Below are positions 56,191-63,446 of a stretch of DNA of 64,000 nt, piece after piece; position 1 is the stretch's first letter, and each line of letters opens with the position of its first letter. The notes under the pieces were generated by a model. That model saw nothing but the letters and a program-made list of their open reading frames with translations. It made no database searches and was not told the origin of the DNA. The position numbers and the translations under genes are program-made. The DNA is from a virus: IMG/VR virus record IMGVR_UViG_3300050821_016057, positions 1 through 64,000 of that record. One strand, written 5' to 3'.

Positions 56191-57624
56191 GTGAGGAAGA
56201 CCAAGGCGGCGGTGCCCACCGGGCACGAGCGGGTGGAGAAGCCGTTCATCCGAAAGTTCAACTCGGCGAACAGGAAGGCCCGCCCGGGCAAGCCGTCGCC
56301 CACCATGATCAGCAACGCGCCGGACACCGCCCCTCTCGTCCGAGAGGGGCCCATCGCGGGCGACGGCGCGTACGCGGGGCTGCTGTCGCGCGAGCTGCCC
56401 CGGGAGGCGCCCGCGGCCCGCGGGATGACGCTGGCCAGCTTCTTCTGCTGCGGGGGCGGGATCGACCTGGGTTTCCGCTCGGCCGGCTTCCGGACCGCGT
56501 TCGCCAACGACATCCACCAGGCGGCGGCCGACACGTTCGCCGACAACCTGGGCCACCGGCCGCTCCTGCGGACAATCCGCGAGGTCGGCCCGGCCGACTA
56601 CCCGGGGGGGCCGGTGGACGTGGTGACGGGCGGGTTCCCGTGCGTGACGTTCAGCATGGCGGGCCGGCGGGCCGGCGTGACCGACGACGAGAACGGCAAG
56701 CTGTACCTGGAGCTCTGCCGGGTCATCCGCGAGCTGAACCCCAGGTACTTCGTGGCCGAGAACGTGAAGGGGATGCTGAGCGCGAACGGCGGGCAGGCGG
56801 TCAAGCTGGTGCTGGCCGCGTTCCTGCGACTCGGATACCGGACCCAATACGAGATGGTCAACATGGCCGAGCACGGGGTGCCGCAGACGCGCGAGAGGGT
56901 GATCTTCGTCGGGGTGAGGGTCGACCAGTGGCGGGGCTCGTTCCTGTTCCCGCGGAGGACGCACCGGCTGCGGGACGACAGGCGCGCCAAGATGTGGCTG
57001 CCGGTGGCGAGGACGCTGGCGGAGGCGGTGGGCGACCTGGGCCCGCCCGGCGAGCGGCTAAGGGGGATGATGCACGCGGACGCGGCCGCCAAGGTGGGCA
57101 AAGTGGGGATCACCAACGGGTTCCAGAACAGCCGGCCTAGGAGCCCGGTGGACCCGTCTCACTCGCAGACCAGCTCGGGGGCCAACGTGCTGATCGTGGA
57201 CGCCAACCACGCGCGCAACGACGAGCCGGTCAGCGCCACCTACGCGATGAGCAAGCGGGTGGCCAGGCGTGGGCGACCGTCACCCACGCTCGTGAGCGAG
57301 GCCGCCAACGTGCAGCCCTTCATCAGGGACGGCCGCGACGTCGTCGCGGCGAGGAACCCCGACTTCCACAACCCGCTGCGGGCGGCCAGCGGTCCGTCGC
57401 CGACCATGACCTCGGGCGGGCAGACCGAGGTGGTGGAGCGGTCGGGCGGGATGCGCAGGATGACGGCCCGCGAGTGCGCGCGCGTGCAGAGTTTCCCGGA
57501 CTGGTACGAGTTCGCGGGCAGCCAGGCCGACCAGTACAGGATCATCGGGAACGCCGTGCCCCCGCTCTACGCGAAGGCCCTGGCGCTGGCGCTCATCGAG
57601 TACGACGGAAGGGAAAAGGCGTGA
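56191..57624 (+). CDS. DNA cytosine-5 methyltransferase
   Basis: GTG 56191 starts a 477-residue protein after GGAGG. Motifs in order: I FFCCGGGIDLGF near 83, IV GGFPCVTFS near 147 (catalytic Cys), VI ENVKGM near 190, VIII QTRERV near 232, and IX/X IIGNAVPP near 451. A PSPT motif is present three times (residues 35, about 369 and about 396). The large region between VIII and IX is the target recognition domain. The enzyme may protect phage DNA from host restriction. Its target is not known. Confidence 0.9.
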   Translation: MRKTKAAVPTGHERVEKPFIRKFNSANRKARPGKPSPTMISNAPDTAPLVREGPIAGDGAYAGLLSRELPREAPAARGMTLASFFCCGGGIDLGFRSAGFRTAFANDIHQAAADTFADNLGHRPLLRTIREVGPADYPGGPVDVVTGGFPCVTFSMAGRRAGVTDDENGKLYLELCRVIRELNPRYFVAENVKGMLSANGGQAVKLVLAAFLRLGYRTQYEMVNMAEHGVPQTRERVIFVGVRVDQWRGSFLFPRRTHRLRDDRRAKMWLPVARTLAEAVGDLGPPGERLRGMMHADAAAKVGKVGITNGFQNSRPRSPVDPSHSQTSSGANVLIVDANHARNDEPVSATYAMSKRVARRGRPSPTLVSEAANVQPFIRDGRDVVAARNPDFHNPLRAASGPSPTMTSGGQTEVVERSGGMRRMTARECARVQSFPDWYEFAGSQADQYRIIGNAVPPLYAKALALALIEYDGREKA

Positions 57625-58412
57625 TGGCTACCAAGAAGGTGAGGCAGAAGGTGTCGGCGTCGAAGCCGGAGGGGCTCAAGGTGCCGGTCCCCCAGCAGGT
57701 CAAGCTGGCCGATCTGCAGTTCGCCCCCTACAACCCACGCAGCATCTCCCGGGAGGTGATGGGGGCGCTCAAGGCCAGCCTGCGGAAGCACGGGATGGTC
57801 CTGACGCTGGTGGTGCAGAAGCTGAGCGGGGCCCACGGGCCGATGGTGCTGATCGGCGGGCACCAGCGGGTGCGGGCCATGCGGGAGCTCTGCGCGGCCG
57901 AGGGGTGGCCGGAGCCGGCCGAGGTGTCGGCGGTCGTGCTGGACGTGGGGGACGCGGAGGCCAAGCAGCTCAACGTGTCGCTCAACAACATCGAGGGGGA
58001 GTTCGACCCCTACAAGCTGGGCGAGATGTTCCGCGACATCCGCCCCGCCATGACCATGGACGACGTGCTGGCCACCGGGTTCGCCCCGGTGGAGATCGAC
58101 GAGATGATCAACCTGCTGGCGAGCCCGGACGACGCGGCGCGCCTGCTCGAGGAGAACATCGGCGACCTGGGCGGGTTCGGTTCCAGCATCACGCTGAGCA
58201 TCGAGTTCGCGACCGTGGAGTCCAGGGACGAGGCCAAGTCGATTCTGAAGGCGGCCGCCCAGCACTCGGGCAAGAAGCCCGGGGACCTGATGCTCCGGGC
58301 GGTGAAGGCGTCGGACGTGCTCGGCAAGCTGGGCGGCCCGCGGCATAAGGGTGGGGATGGCAAGTCGAAGGCGAAGGGCGCCCCTAGGGCAGCAGCACCT
58401 CAGCGAGCGTAG
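57624..58412 (+). CDS. ParB-like nuclease-domain protein
   Basis: ATG 57624 overlaps the previous stop. The 262-residue product has the ParB/Srx N-terminal pattern: LADLQFAPYNPRSIS near 30, then ASLRKHGMVLTLVV, then MVLIGGHQRVRAM near 75. In phages such proteins often act with DNA methyltransferases as adaptors or nucleases, and here one follows a methyltransferase. The C-terminal half is helical with a basic end. A promoter motif for the next gene lies inside its 3' end. Confidence 0.75.
   Translation: MATKKVRQKVSASKPEGLKVPVPQQVKLADLQFAPYNPRSISREVMGALKASLRKHGMVLTLVVQKLSGAHGPMVLIGGHQRVRAMRELCAAEGWPEPAEVSAVVLDVGDAEAKQLNVSLNNIEGEFDPYKLGEMFRDIRPAMTMDDVLATGFAPVEIDEMINLLASPDDAARLLEENIGDLGGFGSSITLSIEFATVESRDEAKSILKAAAQHSGKKPGDLMLRAVKASDVLGKLGGPRHKGGDGKSKAKGAPRAAAPQRA
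58340..58350 (+). promoter_or_regulatory. Early-type promoter motif GCGGCATAAGG in ParB-like gene
   Basis: CATAAG 58344-58349, 7 nt before ATG 58357. It lies in the coding region of the ParB-like gene. Confidence 0.5.
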
Positions 58413-58863
58413 CCGGCCCCGGGCGGTGCTGGTCGACGAGGACAACCCGTACTCAACGGACCCGCGGTACGCCCTGTACCCGTACCCGGTCAACAGCGCG
58501 GGTCACCGCCTGCAGAGCAAGGTCATGGGCGCGTCGCTGTCCGACTATCTGGCCATGGGTCGGGAGAACCTCTGCCTGAGCAGGTGGTCGACGGCCGGCG
58601 CCAGGGATGGGGTGGCGCGCGTCGTCGGTGCGTACCACCCCGACGCGCCGCTGGTGCTGCTGGGGGTGAAGGTGGCGAGGGCGTTCGGGCTCCGCGGGGC
58701 GCCGTTCACGTGGGGGTGCCACCCCGTGCCCGCCGCGGGCGGCCCCGAGCGGAGGGTGGTGGTGTTCCTCCCGCACCCGAGCGGCAGGTGTCGGGCGTGG
58801 AACGACCCCGACTCCTACGAGTCGGCCAGGCGCGCCCTCAGGGGGGCCGGGGTGGTTGATTGA
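58357..58863 (+). CDS. Uracil-DNA glycosylase-superfamily-like protein
   Basis: The 168-residue product has LSDYLAMGRENLCLSRWSTAG, a VLLGVKVARAFGL helix-strand and FLPHPSGRCRAWNDP near 138. The last motif is typical of a phage branch of the uracil-DNA glycosylase fold (HPSG followed by N/W). The first catalytic motif is less clear, so base excision activity is uncertain. It overlaps the ParB-like gene by 56 nt. Confidence 0.55.
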   Translation: MASRRRRAPLGQQHLSERSRPRAVLVDEDNPYSTDPRYALYPYPVNSAGHRLQSKVMGASLSDYLAMGRENLCLSRWSTAGARDGVARVVGAYHPDAPLVLLGVKVARAFGLRGAPFTWGCHPVPAAGGPERRVVVFLPHPSGRCRAWNDPDSYESARRALRGAGVVD

Positions 58864-59264
58864 CACCCTTCGGCAGGATGGTTCGCCGGCTGCTCGAGCG
58901 GGCGGCGGGGGCGCTGGACGACGGGCCGGAGGCGCCGGCCCGCCTGGGCGAGATGGTGATCGCGTACGCGAACAGCGCCCCGCACGCGACCCGGGCCGAG
59001 TGGATCGCGTACGCGATGGCGCACTCGGCCGAGTGCTACCGGTCCGGCTACCGGCGGGGGCGCGAGGAGGCGGAGCGGCCCGAGCTGGACCCGGACCGGG
59101 TGGCGGACGAGCTGGACCCGGACTGGCGGTGGTCGCCCGACATCCGGCTGGTCGGGGACGCGGGCGTGGTGGTGATGGAGGAGAACGACCAGGGGGAGCT
59201 TGAGAGGCGGGAGATAGACGGTTACCAGTCTTGGGTGCAGTGGCGGAACAGGAGGCGAGGATGA
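58860..59264 (+). CDS. Hypothetical protein
   Basis: TTG 58860 overlaps the previous stop; ATG 58878 is an alternative. The 134-residue product has two helices (MVRRLLERAAGALDDG; AEWIAYAMAHSAECYRSGYRRG) and a strand-rich end. Function is unknown. Confidence 0.45.
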   Translation: MTPFGRMVRRLLERAAGALDDGPEAPARLGEMVIAYANSAPHATRAEWIAYAMAHSAECYRSGYRRGREEAERPELDPDRVADELDPDWRWSPDIRLVGDAGVVVMEENDQGELERREIDGYQSWVQWRNRRRG

Positions 59265-59704
59265 CTGACGAGCAGATGCCGGACACCGAACCGGAGTCGA
59301 AGTACCAGTGGGCGGAGGACCTGGCCGAGCAGAAGGCGTGGGTGCTTCACACGCCTTCCCGGGCGGTGTCCCGGGTCAAGGCGTTCTATGACGGGGTCGC
59401 GCGCGTGATGGTTTCGGAGATCAACCGGCTGCCCGTGAAGGGGCCGGTGGTCGAGCTGGAGGACGGGAACACGTTCGTGGCCGAGCAGCGGTGCTTCGTC
59501 GCCATGGAGCCGCGCGAGGTCGACTACTACCAGGCCGCGCAGAAGACGGTCGGGCTGGCCGCGAAGGCGGCGGCCGAGAACGCGGCCGCGCGCGGGATCC
59601 CGAAGACGACCGCGCTGATGCTGCTCGGGGTGGCGCTGCGCGCGACCGCCCGGGTGACCGACGTGGTCTCGGCCGCACCCTCGACGATGCCCAGGGGGTC
59701 GTGA
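59261..59704 (+). CDS. Hypothetical protein
   Basis: ATG 59261 overlaps the preceding stop. The 147-residue product has SRVKAFYDGVARVMVSEINRL, a central pair of strands (VVELEDGNTFVAEQRCFVAM) and a C-terminal hydrophobic helix (TTALMLLGVALRATARVTDVV) that may be amphipathic or membrane-associated. Function is unknown. Confidence 0.5.
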   Translation: MTDEQMPDTEPESKYQWAEDLAEQKAWVLHTPSRAVSRVKAFYDGVARVMVSEINRLPVKGPVVELEDGNTFVAEQRCFVAMEPREVDYYQAAQKTVGLAAKAAAENAAARGIPKTTALMLLGVALRATARVTDVVSAAPSTMPRGS

Positions 59705-60102
59705 TGGACCAGCAACCCACCCCACCGATCTCGACGTTGTCGGCGGCCGCCGCCCACAGCACCGTGATCGCGATGGCCAACATGTACTCGGGGGTGATCG
59801 CCGACTACGAGCGGCAGCTGCAGATGATGCAGGCGATGGTCCGGGCCACCAAGGCGGGCGAGCAGGCGGCCGACCAGAAGATCAAGGAGCTGGAGGGGAT
59901 CATGAGGGAAGGCCGGACGGCCAACTCGGCGCTGGTCGACCGGCTGAACGCCAGGGCGCCGGCCGGGATCCCGGACGCGCTGGCCAGCCGGCTGATGGCG
60001 CTCCTGCCCGCCGGGGAGACGGGGGTGCTGATCTGCTCGGACGAGGAGCTGGTCGAGCGGCTGGAGGCGCTGGTGCGCCCGCGGGTGGGGCACGGGGGAT
60101 GA
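59704..60102 (+). CDS. Hypothetical coiled-coil protein
   Basis: ATG 59704 overlaps the preceding stop (TGATG). The 132-residue product has a coiled coil near residues 25-70 (YERQLQMMQAMVRATKAGEQ). It is part of a long run of coupled small genes. Function is unknown. Confidence 0.5.
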   Translation: MDQQPTPPISTLSAAAAHSTVIAMANMYSGVIADYERQLQMMQAMVRATKAGEQAADQKIKELEGIMREGRTANSALVDRLNARAPAGIPDALASRLMALLPAGETGVLICSDEELVERLEALVRPRVGHGG

Positions 60103-60437
60103 GGAGGCGCCGCGACATCCTGGTGGACGAGCCGCTGGCCGTGTCCCGGCTGCTCGACCCCGAGGAGGTGATCAAGCGGGACGGGCCCAAGGCGTCGGCG
60201 TGGCTGGTGGCCCGGTACCGCCGAAAGCTGCGCCGGGAGGGGGAGGCGCAGTTCCACATCGACGTGAACGCCCGCACGCCGCCGTGGTTCATGGTGGCGG
60301 TCGAGTTCCTGAAGCGGCGGGTGGGCTGGCAGGTGGTGGTGCTCGAGCAAGCGGGCCGGCGCACCTACCGGGTAGTGTGGTTGGGCAAGGTGAGGTTCGG
60401 CAGGCAGAAGGAGGTCAGGCTATGGCGGAGGAACTGA
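60099..60437 (+). CDS. Hypothetical basic protein
   Basis: ATG 60099 overlaps the preceding stop. The 112-residue product is very basic, with helices (ASAWLVARYRRKLRREGEA) and a strand pair (WQVVVLEQAGRRTYRVVWLG). Nucleic-acid binding is possible. It overlaps the next gene by 16 nt. Confidence 0.5.
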   Translation: MRRRRDILVDEPLAVSRLLDPEEVIKRDGPKASAWLVARYRRKLRREGEAQFHIDVNARTPPWFMVAVEFLKRRVGWQVVVLEQAGRRTYRVVWLGKVRFGRQKEVRLWRRN

Positions 60438-60682
60438 GCGGTTGGCAGGAGTACGTGCCCCGGTACGCCGAGCACGTGAAGGGCCGGTACACGCGGGTGA
60501 CGGTCGAGGACGGCAGGCGCCAACCCCAGCTCGTCGAGGCCCGGTGCGAGCGGTGCGGGGCCTGGTACCGGAACGAGTGCCGGCAGGGCAGGCCGCGCCA
60601 GCACGTGGCGCTGTTCGCCCGGCAGCACCTGCACCCGGCCGGGCTCCAGGACAAGCGGGCCAACTTGCCGGTGCCCAGGTGA
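60422..60682 (+). CDS. Hypothetical zinc-site small protein
   Basis: ATG 60422 starts an 86-residue product with CERCGAWYRNEC near residues 42-53 and several His after it, likely a zinc site. The stop overlaps the next GTG. Function is unknown. Confidence 0.5.
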   Translation: MAEELSGWQEYVPRYAEHVKGRYTRVTVEDGRRQPQLVEARCERCGAWYRNECRQGRPRQHVALFARQHLHPAGLQDKRANLPVPR

Positions 60683-61032
60683 GCGGCGAGGCGAAGAGGG
60701 TGCCGGTGGACTTCCGGTACGACGCCCTGAACCCGGCGTTCCTGAAGTGGATGGCGCGGATCGGGTCCTACGCGGCCGACAAGTACGGCTCGTGGGAGCA
60801 GTACCGGGAGACCCGGCTGGTGGGCGAGAAGTCGCCCGTCAACCACATGTACGAGCACCTCCGGCAGTACCAGGTGGGCGAGCCGCACGACCACTTCGAC
60901 GGGGACGTGCGCTGGCACCTGGTGGCCGTCGCGTACAACGCGATGATGGAGTTCTACTACTGCACCCGGTGGGGCCACCCCGAGCACCCGCTGGAGGTCC
61001 CAAACCCGGGTTTGGGAGACGGGGCGGCATAA
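60679..61032 (+). CDS. DUF5664-like protein (dATP/dGTP diphosphohydrolase N-terminal type)
   Basis: GTG 60679 overlaps the previous stop. The 117-residue product has YDALNPAFLKWMARIGSYAADKYGSWEQY, then PVNHMYEHLRQYQVGEPHDH and VRWHLVAVAYNAMMEFYY. This spacing (KYG.W, H..EHL, D...HL...A) matches DUF5664 proteins, a family that includes the nucleotide hydrolase MazZ of cyanophage S-2L. No PurZ gene is seen here. The C-terminus encodes PNPGLG (palindrome copy 16), and the stop codon TAA is part of the CATAAG motif. Confidence 0.6.
   Translation: MSGEAKRVPVDFRYDALNPAFLKWMARIGSYAADKYGSWEQYRETRLVGEKSPVNHMYEHLRQYQVGEPHDHFDGDVRWHLVAVAYNAMMEFYYCTRWGHPEHPLEVPNPGLGDGAA
60999..61016. repeat. 18-bp palindrome, copy 16 (inside a gene end)
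   Basis: Read as PNPGLG close to the C-terminus of the DUF5664-like protein; 11 bp before CATAAG at 61028. Confidence 0.95.
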
Positions 61033-61034
61033 GG
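61024..61034 (+). promoter_or_regulatory. Early-type promoter motif GCGGCATAAGG
   Basis: CATAAG at 61028-61033 overlaps the stop codon of the previous gene; 18 nt to ATG 61052. Confidence 0.5.
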
Positions 61035-61051
61035 TCGTCGGAGGTGACGCG

Positions 61052-61246
61052 ATGGACCGAGACGGGGCGAAGAAGAAGGAGGCGACGACCAAGTACCTGC
61101 GGGCCGTGTTCGGGCTGGAGTCGGCCGTGAAGGCGGCCGAGCTGCCGAGCAACCAGCACAACCACCACGCTGAGCAGCTGGTGCGGGCGAGCCGGGAGCT
61201 GGTAGACATCCTGATCGCTGACCTGGAGAGGGAGCCTCGCCGATGA
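61052..61246 (+). CDS. Hypothetical small protein
   Basis: A 64-residue helical protein (TTKYLRAVFGLESAVKAAEL; EQLVRASRELVDILIADLE) with GGAGG-like GTCGGAGG upstream. Its stop overlaps the next ATG. Function is unknown. Confidence 0.5.
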   Translation: MDRDGAKKKEATTKYLRAVFGLESAVKAAELPSNQHNHHAEQLVRASRELVDILIADLEREPRR

Positions 61247-61521
61247 ACGACGTGATGGTGGGAGGGGAGCGGCTGCCGACCGACCTGGGGTGGCTGGGGA
61301 GCCGGCGGCAGGTGGACGAATGGGTGACCCGGTACGCGCCGCACATGCTGGTCGAGTTCGGGAACGCGCTGAGGAAGTACGAGCTGGCCGGCCAGGTGAT
61401 GGTGCCGATCGGCCTCCAGGTGAACGTGGAGGGGGAGTGGCGGTTGCTGGCCGTGGAGCTGCTGGGCGGGGGCGGCCGGGCGGTGGCCTCGTCGCAGCGC
61501 GCGATCAGGTTGCCCGAGTGA
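61243..61521 (+). CDS. Hypothetical protein
   Basis: ATG 61243 overlaps the preceding stop. The 92-residue product has a helix (RQVDEWVTRYAPHMLVEFGN) and C-terminal strands (WRLLAVELLGGGGRAVASSQ). Function is unknown. Confidence 0.5.
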   Translation: MNDVMVGGERLPTDLGWLGSRRQVDEWVTRYAPHMLVEFGNALRKYELAGQVMVPIGLQVNVEGEWRLLAVELLGGGGRAVASSQRAIRLPE

Positions 61522-61967
61522 GCCGCCGGGACGACTGGACGCAGGCGCTCTGCGTGGCGCTCGTGAAGGACCGCGGTGTGACGGCCGCGGACGCGCTGCG
61601 CGTGCTCGAGCTGGCGGCCGCGCTGCCCGACGACAGCTTCCCCGAGATGACCGCGGCCGGGGTGGTGGCGTTCGTCCAGCACGGGCTGCGGGAGGGCGCG
61701 GCGCCCGGGTGGGTGGCGGAGGTCCGGGAGGGGGAGGCGCGGAACATCCGGGTGACGTCCACCGGGACGGCGTCGTCGAACTGGACGCTGGCGGCCCGCC
61801 AGCTCTACGACGAGCTGCCCGAGGTGTTCCACCCGCTGTTCGTCGGCAATTCGATGGTCCGGTTGACCAGGGACGAGTGGGACGAGCTGGTGGCCTGGGT
61901 GCGCGGGGTGCCGGGCTGGCAGCAGGGCGATGCGCCCTTCATCGCGATCGCGGAGCGCAAGCCGTGA
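61518..61967 (+). CDS. Hypothetical protein
   Basis: GTG 61518 overlaps the preceding stop. The 149-residue product has ALCVALVKDRGVTAADALRV, which could be part of an HTH, and a second half with AARQLYDELPEVFHPLFVGN and RLTRDEWDELVAWVRG. Function is unknown. Confidence 0.5.
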   Translation: MSRRDDWTQALCVALVKDRGVTAADALRVLELAAALPDDSFPEMTAAGVVAFVQHGLREGAAPGWVAEVREGEARNIRVTSTGTASSNWTLAARQLYDELPEVFHPLFVGNSMVRLTRDEWDELVAWVRGVPGWQQGDAPFIAIAERKP

Positions 61968-62635
61968 GGGACAGCTCGCTGGGCAAGCTGGTCAGGCTCT
62001 CGGAGAAGGAGGACCGGGACGCCGAGGACCTGGCGTTCGACCCGACCGTCAAGCGGCTCTGCGACCGGGACGGGTGCCAGAACGACGGCGAGCTGCGCCC
62101 CGTGCTGCTGCTCCAGCCGGGCCGCGACTACACGGGCAAGCCGATGAGGGTGCCGCTCGGCATCGTGGTGTGCCCCACCCACGCGGAGCGGTCGCCCGAC
62201 CGCTACATGAGCGACGAGATGTGGCAGGACATCGTCGGCGGGTTCAAGGCGCGGGACCTCGCCCCCCCGCACCGGTCGAGCACCCGGCTGGACTTCGACC
62301 CGCACCCCGGGTCGGTGGTGGCGGCGTCGGAGGGGGAGCGCTCGCCCGAGCGACTGGCCATGGAGGCGACGGTCGACTACGTGGCCGGGGACGCGACGGT
62401 GTCGAACGCGCCGGCCGGGCTGACCCTGGAGGAGCGGAGGGTCGAGGTGCGCAGGCTGGGGCTCCAGCAGGCGGTGGAGAAGATGCGGCGGGTGATGCCC
62501 CGGGGCGGGTTCACGGTCGTGGACACGACGACCGACCAGGAGATCGACCAGGGGAAGTTCAAGTGCCGGGTCCAGTCGGAGACGGTGGGCGGGCCGGGCG
62601 TGATCGTCCCGGTGGCCCGCGGCAAGACCGACTGA
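61964..62635 (+). CDS. Hypothetical protein with zinc-site-like Cys
   Basis: GTG 61964 overlaps the preceding stop. The 223-residue product has CDRDGCQNDGELRPVLLLQP and later VVCPTHAER in its N-terminal half, the layout of a zinc-binding domain. The C-terminal half is helical, with QQAVEKMRRVMPRGGFTVVD. Function is unknown. Confidence 0.5.
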   Translation: MRDSSLGKLVRLSEKEDRDAEDLAFDPTVKRLCDRDGCQNDGELRPVLLLQPGRDYTGKPMRVPLGIVVCPTHAERSPDRYMSDEMWQDIVGGFKARDLAPPHRSSTRLDFDPHPGSVVAASEGERSPERLAMEATVDYVAGDATVSNAPAGLTLEERRVEVRRLGLQQAVEKMRRVMPRGGFTVVDTTTDQEIDQGKFKCRVQSETVGGPGVIVPVARGKTD

Positions 62636-62652
62636 CGGGCCTGTGGTAGCTT
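62624..62652 (+). promoter_or_regulatory. Late-type promoter AAGACC-N17-TAGCTT, leaderless
   Basis: TAGCTT (62647-62652) ends 7 nt before ATG 62660, with AAGACC 17 bp upstream. It is one of the few late-type boxes within the early block. Confidence 0.45.
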
Positions 62653-62659
62653 CCCGGGC

Positions 62660-63055
62660 ATGGCGCGAGTCTGCCCTGCTAGCCGAACCGTCCCGGGCGA
62701 GTGCTGGTGCGCCAGGCACCGGAGCGGGGACGCGGTCGAGGACCGCCACCGGCAGCAGGTCGGGGAGGCCCGTTGGGAGTTCAAGGGCGGGGAGGCGCTC
62801 CACGTGTTCGTATCGTCCAAGCAGGGCGGGGAGGTCAGCCTGTGCAACCTCCGGCAGGCCGCGCCCGAGGAGGCGGCCCTGCGCCGCCGGCAGGGGCACC
62901 CGGACCCGACCGACCGCTGCCTGCAGTGCCGCCGGACCCTGACCAGCCGGGTGCCCAACGCCCGGATGCGCCGGTACCTGGCGGAGGCGGCCAGCCGCCC
63001 CCAGGAGCGGTCGGGGGTGAGGATGAGGACGATCGGGCGGTCGGGGGTCGGCTAG
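62660..63055 (+). CDS. Hypothetical Cys-containing protein
   Basis: The 131-residue product has CWCARH near residue 15 and CLQCRR near residue 90, probably a split zinc site. The C-terminus is basic. Function is unknown. Confidence 0.5.
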   Translation: MARVCPASRTVPGECWCARHRSGDAVEDRHRQQVGEARWEFKGGEALHVFVSSKQGGEVSLCNLRQAAPEEAALRRRQGHPDPTDRCLQCRRTLTSRVPNARMRRYLAEAASRPQERSGVRMRTIGRSGVG

Positions 63056-63077
63056 CCCTTCCTGGGGTGACGTCGCG

Positions 63078-63088
63078 GCGGCATAAGG
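63078..63088 (+). promoter_or_regulatory. Early-type promoter motif GCGGCATAAGG
   Basis: CATAAG at 63082-63087, 7 nt before ATG 63095, with no Shine-Dalgarno: a leaderless arrangement. Confidence 0.5.
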
Positions 63089-63094
63089 GGTCCC

Positions 63095-63373
63095 ATGGGA
63101 AGGCGAGAGAGGAGGCAGGCGACCGCGCTGGCCCGGAAGCACCCGGACCGGTTCGAGGCCCGGCAGTTCCGGTCGACGTGCTGGGCGTGCGGGCGGTTCA
63201 GGACCTTGTTCGCGGAGGGCGGGCAGATCCGGCTCAGGAACGACTGCGCGTGCCTGCCCGAGGGGGGGCGGGACGGGACCTGCCCGACGTGCGACGTCGT
63301 GGGGGGCCACGCGCACCTCTGCCCCAAGGTGGCCAAACCCAAGGGAGACGCAGGTGGACCTTCGGGAGGGTGA
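63095..63373 (+). CDS. Hypothetical zinc-site small protein
   Basis: The 92-residue product has CWACGRF near 29, CAC near 51, CPTC near 64 and a later HLC, so two metal-binding knuckles are likely. It starts with a basic helix. Function is unknown. Confidence 0.5.
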   Translation: MGRRERRQATALARKHPDRFEARQFRSTCWACGRFRTLFAEGGQIRLRNDCACLPEGGRDGTCPTCDVVGGHAHLCPKVAKPKGDAGGPSGG

Positions 63374-63376
63374 GGA

Positions 63377-63394
63377 CCCAAACCCGGGTTTGGG
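63377..63394. repeat. 18-bp palindrome, copy 17
   Basis: Three bases after the previous stop, 13 bp before CATAAT at 63408. The dyad extends to 24 bp. Confidence 0.95.
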
Positions 63395-63403
63395 TCCCGG
63401 GTG

Positions 63404-63414
63404 GCGGCATAATG
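63404..63414 (+). promoter_or_regulatory. Early-type promoter motif GCGGCATAATG
   Basis: CATAAT at 63408-63413 is the copy closest to TATAAT. The leader has CGGAGGAG before ATG 63447. Confidence 0.5.
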
Positions 63415-63446
63415 TGGGCGGGGCTGAGGCCCCGGAGGAGACCGAG

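Noticed and set aside
4301-63394. Palindromes as Rho-independent terminators
   Set aside because: They can form hairpins, but no T-run follows the copies; the one at 41724 is followed by A residues. Several lie inside genes. Separate hairpins with T-runs serve as terminators.
4301-63394. Palindromes as a CRISPR array or insertion-sequence ends
   Set aside because: Spacing is kilobases, there are no spacers, no cas genes and no transposase. Flanks show no target duplication.
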